From positions 6,904,501-6,968,500 of the forward strand of contig NZ_CP093280.1 of the NCBI RefSeq assembly GCF_026651855.1: a DNA stretch of 64,000 bases. The letters run 5' to 3'. The position numbers and the translations under genes were made by a program. This document shows positions 29,938 through 38,279 of the stretch, one piece after another. Under the pieces are notes generated by a model. That model made no database searches. It was not told where the DNA came from and worked only from the letters and a program-made list of their open reading frames with translations. The stretch comes from Pseudomonas silvicola (GTDB lineage: Bacteria > Pseudomonadota > Gammaproteobacteria > Pseudomonadales > Pseudomonadaceae). Positions within the stretch are counted from its first letter, which is position 1, and the number at the start of each line of letters is the position of its first letter.

Positions 29938-30237
29938 ATGCTCTACGCAATCATTGCCACCGACACGCCTGACTCGCTGGAAAAACGCCTGAGCGTTCGC
30001 CCGGCTCACCTGGCGCGCCTGGAAAAACTCAAGGACGACGGCCGCCTGGTCCTGGCCGGCCCGCACCCGGCGGTAGACAGCAACGACCCGGGCGCCGCCG
30101 GCTTCTCCGGCAGCCTGATCGTCGCCGAGTTCGAATCCCTCGCCGCCGCGCAGGAGTGGGCCGGTGCCGACCCGTTCGTGGAAGCCGGTGTCTACGCTGA
30201 CGTGCTGGTCAAACCGTTCAAGCAAACCCTGCCGTAA
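29938..30237 (+). CDS. yciI: YciI family protein
   Basis: 99-aa ferredoxin-like small protein: [20 protein letters not shown], with conserved His24 (RPAHLARL) and an Asp in VDSND thought to form an acid-base pair. Enzymatic role unproven. Directly after yciB, forming a two-gene unit. Confidence 0.92.
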   Translation: MLYAIIATDTPDSLEKRLSVRPAHLARLEKLKDDGRLVLAGPHPAVDSNDPGAAGFSGSLIVAEFESLAAAQEWAGADPFVEAGVYADVLVKPFKQTLP

Positions 30238-30247
30238 CGGCCTGGGT

Positions 30248-30312
30248 CTGCAGGCGCTGGCTTGCCAGCGAGCTGTGTCCGAAAAAGCTCGCTGGCAAGC
30301 CAGTGCCTGCAG
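30248..30312. repeat. Long hairpin (REP/BIME-like) after yciI
   Basis: Arms 30248-30274 and 30286-30312 are 27 bases each with a single mismatch and an 11-base loop. It contains the GCTGGCTTGCCAGC core also seen at 24499 and 57802. Starts 10 bases after the yciI stop, so it may also act as a terminator or mRNA 3' stabiliser. Confidence 0.8.
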
Positions 30313-30407
30313 AACGCACATTTCGCCCTTTGCATCGCCCCATTGCCTCATCATTCGCCCGTGGCTGCCGACAACCTGCCGAACAATCGACAGAATAAGG
30401 AGTCACT

Positions 30408-30755
30408 ATGCGCCAGAGTCTGCTGTTTTCGCTGTTGCTCGTGCTGCTGCTGGGCGCCAGCGATGCCCAGGCCGATGATGGTTCGACGCCCTTGTCCCTG
30501 ACCAACAGACCGCAGCTCGACGAGCTGCAGCAACGGCTGAACGAAGGCGAACGCCTGCGGGCGGCGCTGAGTCAGGAAAACCAGCGGCTCAAACTGCAAT
30601 TGCAGGAAGCCCAGGCCAAGGCTGCCCCTGGCGTACGGCTGTTGACCGAACAACAGCAATGGTTTGTCACGGGCGCGGGTGTAGCCTTGTTGGCCGCCCT
30701 GTGCGGTATCTTTATCAGCGGCGGGCGTAGACAACGTCGGCAATGGTTGAATTGA
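30408..30755 (+). CDS. Small membrane coiled-coil protein upstream of cpxR
   Basis: 115 aa, function unknown. Signal peptide MRQSLLFSLLLVLLLGASDAQA; then a coiled-coil stretch (about 33-70, LDELQQRLNEGERLRAALSQ onward); then a hydrophobic span at about 87-104 (VTGAGVALLAALCGIFISGG) and a basic cytoplasmic tail RRQRRQWLN. So an exported helical domain tethered by one C-terminal transmembrane helix. Homologues have been mislabelled translation initiation factor 2; nothing here supports that. It ends 7 bases before cpxR and has AAGGAG before its ATG, so it is probably cotranscribed with it and could sense or modulate the Cpx-like system. Confidence 0.8.
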   Translation: MRQSLLFSLLLVLLLGASDAQADDGSTPLSLTNRPQLDELQQRLNEGERLRAALSQENQRLKLQLQEAQAKAAPGVRLLTEQQQWFVTGAGVALLAALCGIFISGGRRQRRQWLN

Positions 30756-30762
30756 GAGTTTC

Positions 30763-31440
30763 ATGAGCGATCTGTTACTGATTGATGATGACGTGGAGCT
30801 GTGCGAGCTCCTGAGCAGTTGGCTGGGCCAGGAAGGTTTCGTGGTGCGTGCCTGCCACGATGGCGCCAGCGCGCGCAAGGCCCTGGCCGAACTGTCCCCT
30901 GCCGCCGTGGTGCTGGACGTGATGCTGCCCGACGGCAGCGGCCTGGAGCTGCTCAAGCAACTGCGCAACGAGCATGCCGACCTGCCGGTGCTGATGCTGT
31001 CGGCCCGGGGTGAGCCCCTGGACCGCATCCTGGGCCTGGAGCTGGGTGCCGATGACTACCTGGCCAAACCCTGCGACCCGCGCGAACTGACGGCTCGCCT
31101 GCGGGCGGTGCTGCGCCGCAGCCACCCGACCGCGACCAGCGGGCAGCTGGAACTGGGCGACCTGTGCTTCAGCCAGGCGCGGGGCGTGGTGACCATCGAC
31201 GAGCACGACATCACCTTGACCGTGTCCGAAAGCCGCCTGCTCGAAGCGCTGCTGCGCCAGCCGGGCGAGCCGCTGGACAAACAGGAACTGGCACAGATTG
31301 CCCTGGGCCGCAAACTGACCCTGTATGACCGCAGCCTGGACATGCACGTCAGCAACCTGCGCAAGAAAATCGGCCCCCACGCCGACGGCCGCCCGCGCAT
31401 CGTCGCCCTGCGCAGCCGCGGCTACTACTACGCCGAGTAG
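30763..31440 (+). CDS. cpxR: CpxR-like response regulator
   Basis: 225 aa OmpR-family regulator. Receiver domain with acidic pocket DDD (8-10), phospho-acceptor Asp52 in VVLDVMLPDGS and Lys102. The stretch ARGEPLDRILGLELGADDYL and the C-terminal SLDMHVSNLRKKIG...LRSRGYYY are close to CpxR, the envelope-stress regulator. Partners are the kinase encoded downstream (32156-33496) and the CpxP-like protein between them. Starts 7 bases after the membrane coiled-coil gene. Confidence 0.88.
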   Translation: MSDLLLIDDDVELCELLSSWLGQEGFVVRACHDGASARKALAELSPAAVVLDVMLPDGSGLELLKQLRNEHADLPVLMLSARGEPLDRILGLELGADDYLAKPCDPRELTARLRAVLRRSHPTATSGQLELGDLCFSQARGVVTIDEHDITLTVSESRLLEALLRQPGEPLDKQELAQIALGRKLTLYDRSLDMHVSNLRKKIGPHADGRPRIVALRSRGYYYAE

Positions 31441-31474
31441 GCCCGCCCGTGGGCCGGGGCTTTCAGTGGTGAGC

Positions 31475-31523
31475 GGCAAGCTGCACGTCAGAAGCGGGCA
31501 AGGCTCGCGGCTTGCAGCTTGCC
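31475..31523. repeat. Hairpin, CTTGCAGCTTG family, copy 2
   Basis: GGCAAGCTGCA (31475-31485) and TGCAGCTTGCC (31513-31523) form a perfect 11-bp stem. Lies 35 bases after cpxR, so could attenuate or terminate transcription before the CpxP-like gene. Related to sequences near 21001 and 53904. Confidence 0.55.
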
Positions 31524-31532
31524 ACTGCCTCT

Positions 31533-31549
31533 CTTTACTCAAGCTTTAC
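31533..31549. promoter_or_regulatory. Candidate CpxR box upstream of the CpxP-like gene
   Basis: CTTTAC-TCAAG-CTTTAC: two perfect 6-base direct repeats, in the other strand GTAAAG-N5-GTAAAG. The enteric CpxR site is GTAAA-N5-GTAAA; period here is 11 rather than 10. It ends 82 bases before the CpxP-like ATG, where an activator would bind. Confidence 0.6.
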
Positions 31550-31631
31550 GCTCCCCTGACCGCACCTGACCTTGATCTCCTTAAACTGAGCTCATCCGGT
31601 TAACACCGGCAACGAGACAAGGAGATTCACC

Positions 31632-32087
31632 ATGCGCAAGACCCTGATGGCTCTGATGTTCGCCGCCGCCCTGCCCACCGTTGCCATGGCGGCGCCCGAA
31701 GGCGGCCCTGGCGGCCCTGGTTTCGGCCCGGGCCCTGACTTCGGCGGCCCAGGCATGCACCACGAGCGCGGCCCGCGTGACGGCTTCGCCAAACTGGACC
31801 TGACCCCGGAACAGCGCGAGAAGATCGGCCAACTGATGGGCCAGGAACGCCACATCGACCGTGAAGTGCTGCATCGCTACCTGGAAAAACTGCCAGCCGC
31901 CGACCAGAAGGCGATGAAGGATGAAATCCAGGCCAAGCATGACAAGGCTCGCGCCGACATCCGCGCCGTGCTGAACCCGACTCAGCAGAAACAGTTCGAC
32001 GAAATGAAGAAGAAGCAGGACGAGCGCCGCGCCGAATGGAAGGAATTCCAGGCCTGGAAAGCGCAAAAGGCACAAAAAGCCCAGTAA
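31632..32087 (+). CDS. Spy/CpxP family periplasmic chaperone-like protein
   Basis: 151 aa with signal peptide MRKTLMALMFAAALPTVAMA, a Gly/Pro-rich linker, and an all-helical charged body carrying two LTxxQ-type motifs (DLTPEQREKIG at about 56 and LNPTQQKQFDEM). In enterics CpxP inhibits CpxA and Spy is an ATP-independent chaperone; either role is possible. AAGGAG precedes the ATG. Lies between the regulator and kinase genes, with its own likely CpxR box. Confidence 0.88.
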   Translation: MRKTLMALMFAAALPTVAMAAPEGGPGGPGFGPGPDFGGPGMHHERGPRDGFAKLDLTPEQREKIGQLMGQERHIDREVLHRYLEKLPAADQKAMKDEIQAKHDKARADIRAVLNPTQQKQFDEMKKKQDERRAEWKEFQAWKAQKAQKAQ

Positions 32088-32155
32088 GCTTCGCTCATCG
32101 TTGACCCCGCCCGACACGTTCACGCGTGCCGGGCTTCTGCATTTGAGGTACTCCC

Positions 32156-33496
32156 TTGCGATCATTGTTCTGGCGCATCCTGGCAAGCTTCTGGCTGGCC
32201 ATCACCCTCGTCGCCGGCCTGTCGATTCTGCTCGGCCACATACTGAACCAGGACACCTGGATTCTCAGCCGTCACCCGGGCCTGAAAAACCTGGCCGAGA
32301 CCTGGGTCACGACCTACGAGAAGGACGGCCAGGACGCGGCCCAGCAATTGCTGGAGCAACGCAAGTGGCGTTACCACATTGACGTTCAGGTGCTCAACGA
32401 GGCAGGCGAAGCCGTGGTGCCTGGCACCTTCCCCCGCCGCGCGGCCGCGTTCGAAGCACGCCAGAACGATGGCAACGATGACCGCCCACTGCCATGGCGG
32501 CGCCTGACCGCCGAGTACACCAGCCCCAAGACCGGTGATACCTACCTGCTGATTTACCGTATCGCCCACCCGGAACTGGATGCCTGGCGCCGTGAGAGCC
32601 TGGTGTGGCCGTTGAGTGCCCTGGGTATCGCCCTGGTGGTGCTGACCTTGTTCAGCCTGCTGGTGACCCTGTCCATCACCCGCCCGCTGAGCCGCTTGCG
32701 CGGCGCGGTACATGACCTGGGGCAGACTACCTACCAGCAGAACAGCCTGGCGCGGCTGGCCGACCGCCGTGACGAGTTCGGCGTGCTGGCCACCGACTTC
32801 AACCGCATGGGCGCACGCCTGCAAAGCCTGATCGGCAGCCAGCGGCAGTTGCTGCGAGACGTGTCCCACGAGCTGCGTTCACCCCTGGCGCGCCTGCGCA
32901 TTGCCCTGGCCCTGGCCGAACGCGCCGAGCCGGAACAGCGCGAACGCCTGTGGCCACGCCTGACCCGCGAGTGCGACCGCCTGGAGGCGCTGATCAGTGA
33001 AATTCTCACCTTGGCCCGCCTGGACGCCGAGCATGCCACGGCCGAACCGGTGGAACTGGCCACGGTGCTCAAGAGCGTGCGCAATGATGCCCGCCTCAGC
33101 GCCGCCGAGCAGCAGATCAAGATTCAGTGTGAGCAGGGCCTGACCCTGACCGGCTGGCCGACCATGATCGAGCGGGCGGTGGACAACCTGGTGCGCAACG
33201 CCTTGCGGTTCAACCCTGAAGGCCAGCCGATCGAACTGGGCGCCCAGTTGAAAAACGAGCGGGTGGAAATCAGCGTGCGCGACCATGGTCCCGGGGTGGG
33301 TGACGAACACCTGGCGCAACTGGGCGAACCGTTCTACCGCGCTCCCGGCCAGACCGCAGCCGGCCACGGCCTGGGCCTTGCCATCGCCCGCCGCGCGGTG
33401 GAGCGCCATGGCGGCACCCTGACCCTGGCCAACCACCCGGAGGGCGGTTTCCTGGCCATCCTTGACCTGCCGTTGACGCCAGTGACCCAGGCTTGA
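32156..33496 (+). CDS. cpxA: CpxA-like sensor histidine kinase
   Basis: 446 aa inner-membrane kinase: TM1 at about 8-28, periplasmic domain about 30-148, TM2 about 150-175, HAMP, HisKA with His238 in RDVSHELRSPLARLR, and HATPase with N box ERAVDNLVRNALRFN and GHGLGLAIARR. Start is TTG at 32156, supported by GAGGT 6 bases upstream; I found no ATG that keeps TM1 intact. Would phosphorylate the CpxR-like regulator; the preceding CpxP-like protein may restrain it. Confidence 0.88.
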   Translation: MRSLFWRILASFWLAITLVAGLSILLGHILNQDTWILSRHPGLKNLAETWVTTYEKDGQDAAQQLLEQRKWRYHIDVQVLNEAGEAVVPGTFPRRAAAFEARQNDGNDDRPLPWRRLTAEYTSPKTGDTYLLIYRIAHPELDAWRRESLVWPLSALGIALVVLTLFSLLVTLSITRPLSRLRGAVHDLGQTTYQQNSLARLADRRDEFGVLATDFNRMGARLQSLIGSQRQLLRDVSHELRSPLARLRIALALAERAEPEQRERLWPRLTRECDRLEALISEILTLARLDAEHATAEPVELATVLKSVRNDARLSAAEQQIKIQCEQGLTLTGWPTMIERAVDNLVRNALRFNPEGQPIELGAQLKNERVEISVRDHGPGVGDEHLAQLGEPFYRAPGQTAAGHGLGLAIARRAVERHGGTLTLANHPEGGFLAILDLPLTPVTQA

Positions 33497-33513
33497 AGTA
33501 CCGCGGCGCCTGT

Positions 33514-33564
33514 GACGCGGCAGGTCCGGCGCGAACTCAGTAGCAGCGGACCTGGCCGCGTCGG
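33514..33564. repeat. REP-like palindrome, copy 2
   Basis: Left arm GACGCGGCAGGTCC (33514-33527) pairs with GGACCTGGCCGCGTC (33548-33562), with a one-base bulge. The 25 bases 33540-33564 are an exact reverse complement of 22788-22812. Confidence 0.7.
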
Positions 33565-33636
33565 CGGCACACGCGATGTGCCTCGCGGGTAAAGGCTGCG
33601 CCCACGGTTGCGCGGCGAATTACGTAAAGCGCGGTA

Positions 33637-34194
33637 TCAAACCGACCAGGCGCTGACGTAGTCGGCGGTGCTGACCTTGGGCGCTTCGCGCGGCGGGTTC
33701 AGCGGGGTACCCAGGTACAGGAAGGCAATGACCTCCTCGCCCTGCGCCAGCCCCAGCCCCTTGGCGACATGAGGCGCATAGGCCAGCTCACCGGTACGCC
33801 ATACCGCGCCGACGCCCTGGGCATAAGCGGCCAGCAGAATGTTCTGCGCCGCGCAGCCGGCAGCCAGCAACTGCTCGCTTTTCGGCACCTTGAAGTGATC
33901 CTGAAGGCGCGCCACCACCACGACCACCAGCGGCGCACGCAACGGCATGCCGCGGGCTTTTTCCAGTGCCGCCTCGCTGGTATCGCCCTTCAATCGCGCA
34001 GCTTCGGCAAGGATCTCGCCCAGCTGTTCACGGGCCGCGCCCTCCACCGTCAAGAACCGCCACGGCCGCAACTGGCCATGGTCTGGCGCGCGCAGGGCGG
34101 CCTGGAACAGCACTTCGCGCTGCTGCGCCGTGGGCGCCGGTTCTACCAGGCGTGGCACGGAAACACGGTTGAGCAATACGTCGAGGGCCTCCAT
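33637..34194 (-). CDS. Nitroreductase family protein (YdjA-like)
   Basis: 185-aa FMN-dependent oxidoreductase of the minimal YdjA type: starts MEALDVLLNRVSVPRLVEP, with flavin-site segment APDHGQLRPWRFLTV and GAVWRTGELAYAPHVAKGLG near the end. Cytoplasmic; natural substrate unknown. Start at 34194 matches the family; an ATG at 34245 would add 17 residues. Divergent from trkH. Confidence 0.9.
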   Translation of the reverse strand: MEALDVLLNRVSVPRLVEPAPTAQQREVLFQAALRAPDHGQLRPWRFLTVEGAAREQLGEILAEAARLKGDTSEAALEKARGMPLRAPLVVVVVARLQDHFKVPKSEQLLAAGCAAQNILLAAYAQGVGAVWRTGELAYAPHVAKGLGLAQGEEVIAFLYLGTPLNPPREAPKVSTADYVSAWSV

Positions 34195-34319
34195 CGGCCA
34201 CCTCCCTGAACAGTTGAGTAACGCTATTCTAGACACAATGAGCAAACCCCTGTCGGGTTTACATGCCCGGACCCACAGGTAGAATGGCGCCCTTCATTTT
34301 CAAGCCCCGAGCGGACTCC

Positions 34320-35774
34320 ATGGCGTTGCCGACCCTGCGAATCATTGGTTTCATCATCGGCATCTTCCTGATCACGCTGGCCATCAGCATGGCCGTGCCC
34401 ATGGCGACGTTGCTGATTTTCCAGCACACCAGCGACCTGCCATCATTCCTGTGGTCCAGCCTGATCACCTTTGTCGCCGGCCTGGCGCTGATCATCCCGG
34501 GGCGCCCCGAGCATGTGCACCTGCGCCCACGGGACATGTACCTGCTGACCGTCAGCAGCTGGCTGGTGGTGTGCGTGTTCGCCGCCCTGCCCTTTGTGCT
34601 CACCGAGCACATCAGCTACACCGATGCCTTCTTCGAAAGCATGTCCGGCATCACCGCCACCGGCTCCACGGTACTCAGCGGCCTGGACACCATGAGCCCC
34701 GGCATCCTGATGTGGCGCTCGCTGCTGCACTGGCTGGGCGGCATCGGCTTCATCGGCATGGCGGTGGCCATCCTGCCGCTGTTGCGCGTGGGCGGCATGC
34801 GCCTGTTCCAGACCGAATCCTCCGACCGCTCGGAAAAGGTCATGCCGCGCTCGCACATGGTGGCCAAATCGATCGTGCTGGTATACATCGGCATCACCGC
34901 CCTGGGCAGCCTGGCCTTCTGGGCGGCGGGCATGAGCCTGTTCGATGCCATCAACCACGCGATGTCGGCGATTTCGACCGGCGGTTTCTCGACTTCCGAC
35001 CAGTCCCTGGCCAAGTGGTCGCAACCGGCGGTGCACTGGGTGGCGGTGGTGGTGATGATTCTGGGCAGCCTGCCGTTCACCTTGTACGTGGCCACCCTGC
35101 GCGGCAACCGCCGGGCGTTGCTCAAGGACGAACAGGTGCAGGGCTTTCTGGGCCTGTTGCTGGTGACCTGGCTGGTGATGACCACCTGGTACTGGTGGAC
35201 GACCCAACTGCCCTGGTGGGACGCGCTGCGCCATGTGGCGCTCAACGTGACCTCGGTGGTCACCACCACGGGGTTCGCCCTGGGTGACTACAGCCTGTGG
35301 GGCAACTTCGCGTTGATGCTGTTTTTCTACCTGGGGTTCATTGGCGGTTGCTCGGGCTCGACGGCGGGCGGGGTGAAGATCTTTCGCTTCCAGGTGGCCT
35401 ATATCCTGCTCAAGGCCAACCTCAACCAGCTGATTCACCCTCGGGCGGTGATCCGCCAGAAGTACAACGGCCACCGGCTGGATGAAGACATCGTTCGCTC
35501 GATCCTGACCTTTTCGTTCTTCTTCGCCATCACCATCAGCGGCATCGCCCTGGCGCTGTCGCTGCTCGGCCTGGACTGGATGACTGCGCTGACCGGCGCC
35601 GCCAGTACCGTTTCGGGGGTGGGCCCGGGGCTTGGAGAAACCATCGGCCCGGCCGGCAACTTCGCTAGCCTGCCGTCGGCGGCAAAATGGATTCTGTCCG
35701 GCGGCATGCTGCTGGGCCGCCTCGAGATCATCACGGTGCTGGTGCTGTGCATGCCGGCGTTCTGGCGTCACTGA
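34320..35774 (+). CDS. trkH: Trk-type K+ uptake channel subunit TrkH
   Basis: 484 aa, full length for TrkH. Four MPM repeats with selectivity-filter glycines can be followed (ITATGSTVLSG, ISTGGFSTSD, VVTTTGFALGD, STVSGVGPGLGET). Works in the inner membrane with cytoplasmic TrkA, which is not in this window. Start at 34320 (MALPTLRIIGFIIGIF) matches the family. The 3' end overlaps the convergent AraC-type gene by 44 bases. Confidence 0.95.
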   Translation: MALPTLRIIGFIIGIFLITLAISMAVPMATLLIFQHTSDLPSFLWSSLITFVAGLALIIPGRPEHVHLRPRDMYLLTVSSWLVVCVFAALPFVLTEHISYTDAFFESMSGITATGSTVLSGLDTMSPGILMWRSLLHWLGGIGFIGMAVAILPLLRVGGMRLFQTESSDRSEKVMPRSHMVAKSIVLVYIGITALGSLAFWAAGMSLFDAINHAMSAISTGGFSTSDQSLAKWSQPAVHWVAVVVMILGSLPFTLYVATLRGNRRALLKDEQVQGFLGLLLVTWLVMTTWYWWTTQLPWWDALRHVALNVTSVVTTTGFALGDYSLWGNFALMLFFYLGFIGGCSGSTAGGVKIFRFQVAYILLKANLNQLIHPRAVIRQKYNGHRLDEDIVRSILTFSFFFAITISGIALALSLLGLDWMTALTGAASTVSGVGPGLGETIGPAGNFASLPSAAKWILSGGMLLGRLEIITVLVLCMPAFWRH

Positions 35775-36795
35775 CCACCGCGGCTTCGATGCCCAGCAAG
35801 CGGGCCCGGTATTCGCCGGGCGTGGTGTCGAACCAGCGGCGGAAGGCGCGAAAAAAGTTGCTGGGGTCGGCAAAGCCCAGCAGGTAAGCCGCTTCCAGCA
35901 GCGTCATCTGGGCCTGGGCCATGTACTGCTCCGCCAGCTCGCGGCGGGTATCGTCGAGCAACGCCTGAAAGCTGGTGTTCTCTTCACGCAACCGTCGCTG
36001 CAGCGTGCGCTGGGAGAGGTGCAGCACGTGGGCCACCGCTTCGCGCTTGGGTTCGCCCTGGGGCAATAGCCGGCACAGCACCTGCCGTGCCTGGTGCGTT
36101 ACCCGGCCTTCCGTGAAGCGCGCCAGGTAGTCCCCGGCAAAGCGGTCATGCAGCGCCGCCATGGCTTCGTTGGCCGTGGGCAGCGGCACTTCCATGTCGG
36201 CCCGTTCGAAAATCAGCGCGTCATGAACGGCACCGAACGCCATGGGCGCGTGAAAGGCCCGTTGGTAGGGCTCCAGGTCCACCGGTTCGGGCCCCTGCAA
36301 CAACACCTTGCGCGGTTGCAGGGTACGCCCGGTAAGCCAGCTGCACAGTGACAGCGCACAAGCCAGCGAGGCCTCGGCACTCTGGCGCGTGGGGACCAGA
36401 TGATCGCCGTGCACCGTGACGATCAGGCCGTAGCCCTCGGGCAGCAACTTGAAGCAGACGTCGGCGCTTTCGGCGATGATGCGCTGGTAGCGCACCAGGC
36501 GCTCGAACCCCTCGGCCAGGGTGCGGCTGGACATCAAGGCATAGCCCACGACATGAAAGGATGCCGGGCGTACCACCCGCGCCATGTTCAGGCCGATGGC
36601 CGGGTTGCCGGACAGTTCCACCGCCAGGGTCCACAAGCGGGTCATGGAGTCCTGGGTGAAGCGCGCATCGGGGTCGTCCAGGGCGCGGAAGTCCAGCCCA
36701 AGCTGGCGAAACAACGCGGGGCAGTCCAGCCCTTCCAGCTCCAGCGCCTTGACGATGCCCATGGCCCAACTGGCCGACGTGGTCCTTTCACTCAT
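35731..36795 (-). CDS. AraC-family transcriptional regulator
   Basis: 354 aa. N-terminal Arabinose_bd-type domain (about 20-215, for example SFHVVGYALMSSRTLAEGFERL) and C-terminal AraC helix-turn-helix (about 250-345: VAHVLHLSQRTLQRRLREE and EAAYLLGFADPSNFFRAFRRW). This architecture is that of OruR/ArgR-like and virulence regulators. The target is not evident; divergent from the Mpo1-like gene. Its last 44 bases overlap the trkH 3' end on the other strand. Confidence 0.88.
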   Translation of the reverse strand: MSERTTSASWAMGIVKALELEGLDCPALFRQLGLDFRALDDPDARFTQDSMTRLWTLAVELSGNPAIGLNMARVVRPASFHVVGYALMSSRTLAEGFERLVRYQRIIAESADVCFKLLPEGYGLIVTVHGDHLVPTRQSAEASLACALSLCSWLTGRTLQPRKVLLQGPEPVDLEPYQRAFHAPMAFGAVHDALIFERADMEVPLPTANEAMAALHDRFAGDYLARFTEGRVTHQARQVLCRLLPQGEPKREAVAHVLHLSQRTLQRRLREENTSFQALLDDTRRELAEQYMAQAQMTLLEAAYLLGFADPSNFFRAFRRWFDTTPGEYRARLLGIEAAVVSDARTPACTAPAP

Positions 36796-36940
36796 GCCTG
36801 TACTGCCCCATTCCGCACCACGGCGATTGTGTCAAAAGATACAAAAGTGGCGCCAATAGTCAGTGGCTCGCCTTGTCGTTCACTCTAGACTCAAATAAGG
36901 TCCCACGTAGCCCCATTGATCGTCAGGCGAGGCCGTCGTC

Positions 36941-37252
36941 GTGAATACTACCCAACAGTTCGACCGTTTCAGCGATTTCTACCCCTATTACCTCGCCGAG
37001 CACAGCAACAGCACGTGCCGCCGCCTGCACTTCGTGGGCACCAGCCTGGTCATCGCCCTGGTGGCGTGGATCGTCGGCAGCGGCAATTGGGCGCTGCTGA
37101 TCGCGCTGCCCATCGCCGGCTACGGCTTCGCCTGGGCCGGGCACTTCTTCTTCGAGAAAAACCGCCCGGCCACGTTCCGCTACCCGCTGTACAGCCTGGC
37201 GGGGGATTTCGTGATGTACCGGGACATGCTGGTGGGCAAGGTGGGGTTCTGA
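36941..37252 (+). CDS. Mpo1-like DUF962 membrane protein
   Basis: 103 aa; starts at GTG 36941 with GCGAGG upstream. Contains His21, His30 and His68 in the DUF962 pattern (AEHSNSTCRRLHFVGT, WAGHFFFEKNRPATF) and two hydrophobic spans (VIALVAWIVG, LLIALPIAGYGFAW). The yeast relative Mpo1 is an Fe(II)-dependent dioxygenase in 2-hydroxy fatty-acid alpha-oxidation; bacterial function is not established. Confidence 0.88.
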   Translation: MNTTQQFDRFSDFYPYYLAEHSNSTCRRLHFVGTSLVIALVAWIVGSGNWALLIALPIAGYGFAWAGHFFFEKNRPATFRYPLYSLAGDFVMYRDMLVGKVGF

Positions 37253-37319
37253 ACCGTCATGCCGCATTGGGGCTGGAATTGGCCCCCTGTGCGACCGAGG
37301 TAGCTCCCCCAGCAGGCGT

Positions 37320-38126
37320 TCACGCCACAGTGGGTTGTGGCTGAGCCTGTTGGCGGGCCTGGGCGTCGGCCAGGCGGTAGAGTTCGATCTGGCCGTCCCA
37401 GTGTTCGATCAGTGCCGTGCAGGACTCCACCCAGTCCCCGCAATTGAGGTACTCGACCTCCCCCACCTTGCGGATCTCGGCATGGTGGATGTGCCCGCAT
37501 ACCACACCGTGGAAACCACGCTTCACGCACTCGTGTGCAATGGCTTCCTCGAAGTCGCTGATGAAACTGACCGCGGTCTTGACCTTGTGCTTGAGGTACG
37601 CCGACAGCGACCAGTACCCGTAGCCATAGCGCGCCCGCCAATGGTTCAGCCAGCGGTTCAGGGTAAGCGTGAACTCGTAGGCCGAGTCCCCCAGGAACGC
37701 CAGCCACCGGTGGTAACGGGTGATGACGTCGAACTGGTCGCCATGGATGACCAATAGCCGACGACCATCGGCGGTCAGGTGTTCGGCCTGGTCGACCAAC
37801 TGGATATTGCCCAGCATCAGTTTCGAATAGCGACGCAGGAACTCGTCGTGGTTGCCCGTGACGTAGATCACTTCAGTACCGCGCTTGGCCATGGTCAGCA
37901 GGCGGCGTATCACATTGGTGTGCGCCTGGGGCCAATACATGCCACTGCGCATCTTCCAGCCGTCGATGATGTCGCCCACCAGGTAGATGCGGTCGGCGTG
38001 GTACGCCTTGAGAAAGCGCGACAGGTGCTCGGCCTGGCAGTCGCGGGTGCCCAGGTGTACATCGGATATCCACAACGTGCGAACACGCTGCTTGCCGCTG
38101 GACTTGGGAAACTGGGCGCTGGTCAT
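37320..38126 (-). CDS. LpxH-like metallophosphoesterase
   Basis: 268 aa calcineurin-like phosphoesterase with the full set of metal motifs: SDVHLG (Asp22, His24), GDIIDGW (about 51), GNHDE (about 91), HGDQFD and GHIHHAE. Closest in pattern to UDP-2,3-diacylglucosamine diphosphatases, though it is longer than LpxH and belongs to the related group often found in addition to LpxH. Start at 38126 (MTSAQFPKSSGKQRVR) is preceded by GGAGCTTGCCC. Divergent from the EamA gene. Confidence 0.85.
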   Translation of the reverse strand: MTSAQFPKSSGKQRVRTLWISDVHLGTRDCQAEHLSRFLKAYHADRIYLVGDIIDGWKMRSGMYWPQAHTNVIRRLLTMAKRGTEVIYVTGNHDEFLRRYSKLMLGNIQLVDQAEHLTADGRRLLVIHGDQFDVITRYHRWLAFLGDSAYEFTLTLNRWLNHWRARYGYGYWSLSAYLKHKVKTAVSFISDFEEAIAHECVKRGFHGVVCGHIHHAEIRKVGEVEYLNCGDWVESCTALIEHWDGQIELYRLADAQARQQAQPQPTVA

Positions 38127-38279
38127 GGGCAAGCTCCGTCGGGGTTTGCACAAGCTTGCGAGTGTGCCGTGAAATGACCATGACAGGCATGCGACAATGG
38201 TGTGACAAGCCAATCGGTCTCTGACCGATCCAAAGCGACCAAACAGGGCTGGCCCACCCCCACCACAGCAAGGATGCCC

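Noticed and set aside
34443-35873. 476-aa minus-strand ORF over trkH
   Set aside because: Antisense shadow; trkH is clear and full length.
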